Position numbers and translations under genes: made by a program
Source: Tachypleus tridentatus
Lineage: Eukaryota > Arthropoda > Merostomata > Xiphosura > Limulidae
Direction of reading: 5' to 3'
NCBI RefSeq assembly: GCF_004210375.1
Contig: NC_134834.1
Span: forward strand, 153,779,290 to 153,843,289
Length of the DNA stretch: 64,000 bases
In this document: positions 37,277-64,000 of the stretch, one piece after another
Numbering within the stretch: position 1 is the first letter of the stretch
Layout of the letters: every line of letters starts with the position of its first letter
The notes under the pieces: generated by a model
Seen by the model: only the letters and a program-made list of their open reading frames with translations
What the model was told of the DNA's origin: nothing
The model's database searches: none

Positions 37277-38249
37277 ATGTAATTCGTACGCTAAAGAATA
37301 AATTGGTGTTATCAGAAAGTAAAATAGCTTCCATATGTATCACACTTCACACACCTTTTCTTTTGTCTTCTCCCATGATACAGATTTTATCACAGAGCTG
37401 TTCCTTAAAAACAATTTCAGACTTTTGTAATGAAGTATTACACATTTAAATTGAATTGTTCTCTGATAATAATATCCAAAATATTTATAGACAAAAATAG
37501 AATCGTGTAATTTCAAGCTGTGCAATACATAATTAAAATAAAAAAAACAAGCCGGAAATTTCACAGATGGATGTCAAATATTAAAGACTGTTCAGTGTGA
37601 CTAACAGTACTAATTGATTTATTTTGTGTTTATAATTTATTGATGTCGAGGCTGTCGAACTGTGTGCAATCTATTGATATCGAGGCTATAGATATTTCCA
37701 GAATGTCTAAGGGATGACATATGAGTAATGACGACCAGATGAGTGGAAACACAGAAAAAAGTAAAATCATGTGAAAGACGAGACCGGTCAGAGAAAAATT
37801 AAATGTAAAGTTAATCATTGATATATTAAAGTGAGATTAAATTTGAAAAATATAAGGAGGGTAATTTGTCTCGTCAAAGGATGTTCTAATGTTATCGAAC
37901 CAAGTGGAGTTTGACAAAAAAGACAGATGTTTTTGAAGTCCAGGATTTTACTGTAGTAACTCAGTGACAACGTAAGTGAACTATTCATGTACACTATAGC
38001 GATAAGAAATAGAGAAAAATAATTTGGCTTGTCAACTGTATTCTAAAGCAATTGAATTAGCCTAAGTGGACTTTTGACAAGAAGAGAACTGAATAGTGTT
38101 TAAGGTACAACCACAATCTCTGTAGTGTAAATAATTTTTGTACTTACATTTAACTGTAGTACTTCGAATATATCTATATTATTTAAAAACAAAACAAGTG
38201 GAGTGCGTGGTATTCGTTTATTATCTACTTTATCTCCAACAAGTCACAG

Positions 38250-38460
38250 ACACCTACTATAGAATAATTTGCGAGACACATCTATCAAACTGCATTCACC
38301 AGTTCTAAACTTATTGAACCATCTTTGACACCTTCTCAGATTCAGAATGTCATTCCCATACACCTCTTGAATGCTTCGCGTAGCTTCAGTAGCACTTTTT
38401 CCTTCACTGAACTCGACTCGTAAAACGTTATGTGCCTTATGTGCTCCTCTGATACCTCCT
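38250..38460 (-). pseudogene. N-terminal fragment of a second mariner-type transposase
   Basis: Minus-strand frame with KAHNVLRVEFSEGKSATEAT, then YGND and RCQRWFNKFRTGECSL. This matches the N-terminal helix-turn-helix of mariner/SETMAR-type transposases, from the LxFEFxxGxSAxEA block to QRWFxKFRxGDxSL. The frame then leaves the family where the GRPS motif should be. No terminal repeats were found. Confidence 0.65.
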
Positions 38461-38897
38461 TGATAAATGGGGCTTCTAAAATAAATTAAAAACAAGTAAA
38501 GGAAAGAAAAGGCTTACACTAAATACAATCAAGTCATCGTATATAACTTATACGACTTTGAGAATAACTTCATTTTGTCAAGAAATATGAATTTAAACTT
38601 ATCCTATGCTAAAAATCGACATTACTTATGGTATGACCTGATACATTACTATATACTACTCTAAAATAAGTTTTTGACAATGGTTATTTGTGTTCTATAA
38701 GCTGCAGGTATCGAAACCTAATATTAGCGTTATACTCGTACACCCTCAGACTTCCCTATGAGCAATTGGGGGGGGGACGTTTCTGATAAACATTCGGGTA
38801 ACACAGTCTACCAGAGCTGATATGTTACCCTTACCTCAGCTTCATTATATGATTTTTCAGGAATTAATTTTATGAAAATTTATTCCTTTCAGTTATT

Positions 38898-39023
38898 CCC
38901 GCAAGTGGCACAGCGATATGTCTCTGGACTCATACTACGTAAAACCTGATTTCGATACCCGTGATAAGCAGAGCACAGATAGCCCATTGTGTAACTTTGT
39001 GCTTAATTCCAAACAAACAAGTC
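38898..39023 (+). mobile_element. SINE3 copy
   Basis: Third short repeat family: CCCGCAAGTGGCACAGCGAT head, B-box-like TTTCGATACCCGTG, then AGAGCACAGATAGCCCATTG and a TTGTGCTTAATTCCAAAC end. Confidence 0.85.
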
Positions 39024-39108
39024 TTTCAGTTGCGATTCAGAAATTACGGCGAATAAAATAGTTATGAGTTAAGTTATAAAAGCAATTAAATTCGCTTTTT
39101 TTTTATCC

Positions 39109-39379
39109 AGAAGCCTGTCATGACCAAGTGGTTAAGGAACTCGATTCGTAATCCGAGGGTCGCGGGTTCGAATTCACGTCACACCAAGCAGGCTCGCCCT
39201 TTTAGCCGTGGGGCGTTATAATATAAAAGTCAATCACACTATTTGTTGGTAAAAAAGTAGCTCAAGAGCTGGCGGTGGGTAGTGATGACTAGCTACCTTC
39301 CCTCTGGTCTTACACTGCTAAATCAGGAACGGCTGGACCAGCTAGCCTTTAAGTAGCTTTGCGCGAAATTCAAAATAAA
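39109..39379 (+). mobile_element. SINE1 copy
   Basis: Plus orientation. The head is CATGACCAAGTGGTTAAGG with B box GGGTTCGAATTC. The body is intact, with the AAAGTAGCTCAAGAGCTGGC core and the GCGCGAAATTCAAAATAAAA end. Confidence 0.9.
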
Positions 39380-39774
39380 ATTCTTTATTCAGTTATTTTT
39401 GGAGTTTCTTCAGACACTGTTATAACAAGAAAAGTATGAAAACTCATCAGTAACTAACTGTTTATATAAATATAAAATTAATGTCTGTTGTATGCCAATT
39501 TAACTACTTCGCAAGATGGTGGATGGATCTTCACCAAAATTTAGGATGGAGGTTTACTGGATCCATGGAGAAATGAATATAGAGTTCAAGTTTTGGGTTT
39601 TAATGAACATTTTTGCGTTTTTTTACCAGTAATTCGCCCCTCTTGATGGATTTTTTCCAAACTTGGCATGAAGGTTTTTTGGAAAACCATGTATTTCCCA
39701 TGCGGAAATACATGCATATTTGCAGTTTCGTATTTTACAGTTTTAATGGGCGTATTTTACAACTGCACATAAGG

Positions 39775-40047
39775 TTTGTTTGTTTTTTAATTTCTCACAT
39801 TGCTACACGAGGGCTATCTGCGCTAGCCGTTCCTATTTTAGAAGTGTAAGACTTGAGGGAAGGCAGCTAGTCATCACCACCCACCGCCGACTTTTCGGCT
39901 ACTCTTTTACCAACGAATAGTGGGACTGATCGTAACATTATAGCGCTCCCATGGCTGAAAGGGCGAGCATGTTTGGTGTGATGGCGATTCGAAAATACGA
40001 CCCTCGAATTACGAGTTGAGCGTCTCAACTACCTGGCCATGCCGGGA
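39775..40047 (-). mobile_element. SINE1 copy with target-site duplication
   Basis: Minus orientation, complete. It is flanked by TGCACATAAGG (39764-39774) and TGCATATAAGG (40048-40058), an 11-bp duplication with one mismatch. Confidence 0.92.
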
Positions 40048-40119
40048 TGCATATAAGGAAACAACGTTTTTTTTTTGTGTTTTTTTTTTCAATCCTCTGC
40101 TGGGACAGCAGTAAGTTTG

Positions 40120-40447
40120 GTTTTGTTTGTTTGTTTTTTTGAATTTCGCACAAAGCTACTTGAGGGCTATCTATGCTAGCCATCCCTAATTTAGCAGTGT
40201 AAGACTAGATGGAAAGCAGCTAGTCATTACCATCCATTACAATATCTTGGGATATTCTTCTATCAATGAATAGTGGAATTGATGGTATAATTATTATACC
40301 CCCACGGCTGAAAGGGCAAGCATGTTTGATGTAATGGGACAGCGATAAGTCTACGGGTTTAAAATGCTAAAATCATGAGTCTGGTTCCTTTCGGTGAACA
40401 CAGCAAATAGTCCGATGTGGCTTTGCTTTACGAAACACAAACAAACA
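40120..40447. mobile_element. head-to-head SINE1/SINE2 chimera
   Basis: From 40120 to about 40343 the sequence is minus-oriented SINE1, lost within its tRNA head after GCAAGCATGTTTGATGTAAT. From about 40344 to 40447 it is plus-oriented SINE2 (GACAGCGATAAGTCTACGGG, then TTCGGTGAACACAGCAAATA and the AAACACAAACAAACAAAAC tail). Both heads are truncated at the junction and both tails point outward. Confidence 0.75.
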
Positions 40448-40572
40448 AAACTTTTATTGTAATAAAAAACCTTCCATTAATCATTAATTTACATAACTTT
40501 CATAAGGATGGAAGTACTTAACTTAGTTAACAAATAGAAGTTAAATAAAAATATATCTATACATTAGAGACC

Positions 40573-40692
40573 CAAAATCCCCCCCAGTGGCTCAGCGGTA
40601 TGTCTGCAGACTAAAACCGAGTTTCGATAGCTGCGGTGGGCAGAGGACAGATAGCCCATTGTGTTAGCTTTGTGCTTAATTCATAACAACAA
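40573..40692 (+). mobile_element. SINE3 copy
   Basis: CCCCCCAGTGGCTCAGCGGT head, GGTATGTCTGCAGACTAAAAC, GGTGGGCAGAGGACAGATAG and a GTTAGCTTTGTGCTTAATTC end. About 20 bases around the anticodon-like region are missing compared with the 38898 copy. Confidence 0.88.
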
Positions 40693-41592
40693 TGATACCA
40701 AAAAGTATCTTCTATATATGAATTTACATAACTTACATGAGGAGAAGTACTCAACTTAGTTAACAACTAGAGTATTAAATAAAAATATATCTATACATTT
40801 TGATACCAAATATTATATTCTATATATCTATTTTACGTACTAAAATGCATCAAGATTCAAATACCATTTGTAGTTTTTTGTTGTTGTTGTTTATTTTTGC
40901 AAATGTTACGGATATTGTTTTTAACATCTACAATTTCTGCTTGGAGAGTATACCGCCGTTGTTTTCCATTTTATGGTGTTTAGATTGGAATATACTAACC
41001 AGGCGTATTATTTAATAGAAATAGGCTTAACTTAGTTTTCGGTTAATATATAAATTATATTTAAAAATATTCGATGTTTGCCAAATTTTATAACATTTAA
41101 AATTCAGTATTTCGAACTGTACAAAAATTATAGCATCGTGAACTACGAAATAGTTTTAATAAAGAACATTGGACTGATGTATAATTTCGAAATTGGTGTC
41201 ACTGTGCTGATAGTACTTTATTCCTTACTGAGTTAGGCTTAAGCGTTACTTGACCGTAGTTTTCAAATGCAAATTTCGTAGATGATAATTTCCACTGTGT
41301 TTAATATATTCCAGTATTATATTAAAACAGTATTACTGAGTTCTAAGTTATTGCGTAGCTAGTTGAAAGTTTTCTGCGTTTTTTTTTTTTTAATTTCATC
41401 GCTTCTGAAATGCACTAATAACAGTTCGATAATTAGAATTTATGTTATTCATTACTAATATTAGGTTTTAATCTGTATATTAGGCTTAACGAAATAGCAT
41501 TAATAAAGCTATTTTGTGTTACTGTGGCCTACGCATTTTTCTTCGAAATTGTTTATGTTACAACGACGACAGTTAGGAATAAAGGCCAAGTA
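40693..41592 (+). other. intergenic region, probable promoter/5' UTR side of PAP
   Basis: Unassigned AT-rich sequence. The last 100 bases before 41593 probably belong to the poly(A) polymerase 5' UTR, because the first coding exon ends at a consensus donor just downstream. No TATA or initiator element could be fixed. Confidence 0.35.
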
Positions 41593-60689
<19,097 letters not shown>

Positions 60690-60711
<22 letters not shown>

Positions 60712-61110
60712 GTAAGTAAACAACTCAATCAGTAAAGTTTGATGTGTTATGTAAATTACTCATAATCAATAAAGTTTGATGGGATTAAGGTGAGTAAATA
60801 ACTCATGAATAAAATGAAAGTTGATGGTATTGAAGTACATAAATTAGTTGCAAGTTTGATGAAATGTGTACATTACTGATTCTAAATGACCTTTGATGGT
60901 ATAGGGGTATGCAAATTACTTGTAATCATAATAACGTTATGATATTGAAGTGTGTGAATCATATTTAACTAAAATTAAGTTTGGTGATACTAAAGTTTGT
61001 AAATCACTCATAACCAAAATTTGATTTGATGAAGGTACATATGTTATTTGTAATAAAAATGATTATTGATGGTACTCAGTTATGTAAATCACTTTCTACC
61101 AAGTTTGATA
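60690..61110 (+). repeat. minisatellite derived from the exon 6/intron 6 junction
   Basis: About ten degenerate copies of a roughly 40-base unit. The first is the exon end plus donor itself (TTTGATGGAATTGAGGTAAG, then TAAACAACTCAATCAGTAA). Later copies include GTTTGATGGGATTAAGGTGA at about 60773 and TTTGATGGTATAGGGGTATG at about 60893, each followed by an AATTACTCATAATCA-like block. Confidence 0.75.
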
Positions 61111-64000
61111 TTCATTGCACTGTCTCATAAAGCTAATAACTATACCTAAACTGTATTGCTCTCTTAGTTTATTAGACTGTAGAAAATTGTAACTTAATAT
61201 TTTTTATGATAAAACTTGTTTTTAACTTTAATTAATGTTCATGTTATAGAAGAAGAAAAAAAAACAGTTCAGCATAAGATAACCCACATATTCCAAGTTT
61301 GCTATTTAGTAACCTGTAAACTACAACAAAGCTGTATGAGTTCTTTTCATGTTTGTGATATTTTTTATGTATGTGTAGTGGTCATGATATATAAACATCC
61401 ATAGAAATTCTGGTAGTAAAAATACCTGAATTCAGAAAATTTTCAGTAACTTCAACATATTTTACCAACCAAGCTCGAAATCATGTTCATTTGGTTTTTT
61501 TATGTAGTACAAAAAAGTTTAGCTTTGCCAGAAGTGCCTTATGATCACTGTAGCTAACAAGAGTTATTTTCACTATCTCCAATAATGCTGTGATTTCTTT
61601 CAAAAATTGTATGTCTTAACATCATTCAGAGAAGAATTGTATGAAGCAAACATTTTCTTATTTAGTGAACTTTCATCTGGATTATTTAGGACCTAACATT
61701 TCATTTACAGGTATAATAGAAGCCAGATGCCTAGGATTTTCTAATAATTAAATTATGCCACAATTTTCTGGTGTTTCGCTACTTCCCTCATTCAACCCTA
61801 TCCACCTGGATATTTTTTTATCTGCATGACACAAAGTTTTAGTGTCTTACATTTAAAATTTTATTAAACTACTTTTTGTTTATGTTATACCAATTAGAAT
61901 AACATAAAATCTTAGCTAATAATCCATATTTTAATAGTATACAAATTTTAAGTTTTTAATTCTACAAGACAATAATAATAAAACTGTTTCATGGGGCATG
62001 CATTGAGCTGCTTTTACTAGTTGCAGTAGCTTGTTGGTAATGTAATTTAATACCATAACATAAGCTTTTTGGTCCAAAGGGCAAGAAAACAATAAAATTC
62101 ATTTATAAGTAGAGGTAAACTATTATGGACTTGGAGCTAATTAGAATAAACAGATGTGGTCTTATATTACAATGTGAAGTCATCGTAAAAAGAAAAAAAA
62201 GTAATTTAGAATTATTATTATTTGGTTTGGTGTTTACAAGGTTTGTCAGGAGGTTTTAGGAATTACAAAAAGGAAGCTTGAGATTTTTAAGATAAGGAAA
62301 AGTATTTTTATCTTTAACATAAAAATTAATTTGCATATGGACTATTCAAAACAAATACTCAATACATTCATGGACAAATGTTTTATTTTATTAAAATACT
62401 TTACCAAAATTATGATTTTTTTGTATGTTAAAGACTTGTAATATTAAGTTAAATGATGCCAACTTTTGTGAAGATATATACACTACATTTAAAGCTAGAA
62501 GTATTAAATCTAGAAAGAGGTCGTGTGGTTGGTTGTAAAAACTGATTCCATTTTGAGAGAATTAAAACCAAATCTTTTTCTCATAATAAAAATTTTAACT
62601 GTCTTTATCTTTAGTTTCATTTTTATTGTTTCTTAGAGCTATATGCTTGAATTTATATTAAAACATTATCCTGTGTGATTAAGTTTATAAAGAATCTGAA
62701 TGTTATATTATTTTATTATTTGCACAAACTTGTCAGGGTGTACCAATCCTGGAACAAACAAAACGTTTATGAAAACTTAAATATCATCAGGTACACTTGT
62801 AAAAAGTACAAGATTCCTGGCTGGAAACAGTTAAGAAGGGGCTACCATAATTCTGGTGTGATATTTAAAAATATTTAACAGTTGTATTAGAATGACTTGA
62901 TATTTTAATGAAGTACATACTACACTGAAATTGAGCTCCCATGTAAAGTAGGGAACAAATATATGTTTTAATAAAATTGGTAAGGAAGATTTATAAAATC
63001 TTGATTAACGTGGTAAGATTAACAGTATAATGAGCTTTAACAAATTTTTAGATGCTATTTTTGTTGCAAATATTAACTCTTTCCATGCAGGTATCCTTGT
63101 CTACACGTCATGAAGTTTTACAGAGATTCATAACTTAATTATATTACTTTATCATCATGATATTTGAGTAGACTTGGTCTCAAAACATATCTAATAATTC
63201 ATATTTTAATATCCTAGAAATTTAAGTTATTAATTTCATGAGAAAATACTTTGAAAGATCTTCAATTTCCCATTGTATGAAAACTGATATTTGATCTTTA
63301 TGTCTTCCTCTTTAATTTATTTGTGTAGAAGTATAGAATTTAATGTGAATTACCTATTACAATATAGTTATTACTCATGTAAAGCATACATTTATAGCCT
63401 TCAATCTTCTTTGGTTTCAGAGCCATAAACTAAAATATTTATAACCAGTAGAAAACCAGAGTTTTAGTCTGTGAAATAATTTTTACATTTTTTATGTATA
63501 AAGAATTGTTCGCTTTGCTTCGAGATTTTATTCCTATTGGAATCACATTAATAAGCTTAGCTGAATTTTTAAACGCTCTCATTACATTGTTGGAAAGCCA
63601 GAAAAACTGTGATAGTTGTAGGTCACATCTGCTTTTTATGTGTTTTTCTTCTGTATTTGTTGATGCATTATCTATTTCAATACACAATTATTTTATGAAG
63701 TAATACCATAAGTTTAAAAAAGATTCATCAAGAATCTACAGAAAAAGAAAAAAACATCCATGAAAGTAATGTTTTTTTTTTTATTGAAACGTGAAAATTG
63801 CAAACTTTTTAAGTTAAATTAGTTAAAGGAAAAGGAAAAAATATTATTTTTCAAGTAAAATACTTGTGAGTAGCCTGTGCCTTACATAATATGATAGGAT
63901 CACATGGGCTTTTACAACTTGTATGGCAGGATTACTATTTGGATACTGTTCAAAGGGCAATAAAACATAATTAAGTATAAAGAGTTGTATATTGTTATGA
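61111..64000 (+). other. start of PAP intron 6, no further exon recognised
   Basis: I searched by eye for the expected next exon (beginning Ile-Asp-Ile-Leu-Phe) and did not find it. The sequence is AT-rich with short chance ORFs on both strands. No transposon family was recognised. Confidence 0.5.

Noticed and set aside
62675-62878. Possible PAP exon 7
   Set aside because: The peptide has no resemblance to the expected IDILFARL region and the splice borders do not fit.
63439-63703. Overlapping ORFs on both strands near the right edge
   Set aside because: They are mutual shadows without motifs, splice borders or composition change.

Overview
The window looks like arthropod nuclear DNA, most likely from a horseshoe crab (Xiphosura) or a close chelicerate relative. 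It is AT-rich, with short exons, kilobase-scale introns with GT-AG borders, and a dense load of eukaryotic mobile elements. The lineage guess rests mainly on a tRNA-headed SINE (called SINE1 here) that I recall from horseshoe crab sequence. No database search was possible, so the lineage is an inference. Nothing bacterial or phage-like is present, and I see no CRISPR array, operon or riboswitch.

Two genes can be reconstructed exon by exon on the + strand. PDCD2 is complete (11723-28688, four exons, 368 codons): an N-terminal PDCD2 domain, a MYND zinc finger and the C-terminal PDCD2_C block. Downstream is the 5' half of a canonical nuclear poly(A) polymerase of the PAPOLA/PAPOLG type (41593 to beyond the window). 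Six exons give residues 1-178, including the nucleotidyltransferase GS motif and two of the three catalytic aspartates. Its next exon, which should open with the third aspartate, lies beyond base 64000. A probable first coding exon of an unidentified gene runs left on the - strand at 2472-2584. Between PDCD2 and PAP (28841-31366) there is a weak chain of small phase-0 exons resembling the C-terminal zinc finger of the structure-specific nuclease subunit SLX1.

Most of the rest is mobile DNA and repeats, nearly all decayed: a Ty3/gypsy pol relic (about 4.2-5.9 kb), an hAT-like relic (6.0-7.9 kb), an internally deleted mariner (9664-10568), a DIRS-like relic in PDCD2 intron 2, a Jockey-type LINE (32.4-35.2 kb) split by a SINE, and an RNase H-bearing LINE ORF2 plus a separate ORF1 piece in PAP intron 3. 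There is also a compact transposon with an uninterrupted BED-finger ORF (56923-57886). Three SINE families are present, several copies with clear target-site duplications. Several foldback structures are built from Penelope-like terminal sequences carrying hammerhead-ribozyme-like cores. A 1.2-1.6 kb repeat family has one copy in each of three host introns.

The most unusual single observation is a minisatellite in PAP intron 6 whose repeat unit appears to come from the 3' end of exon 6 together with its splice donor (60690-61110). I did not find a convincing new multi-gene system. The interest of the window lies in gene structure and mobile-element architecture.
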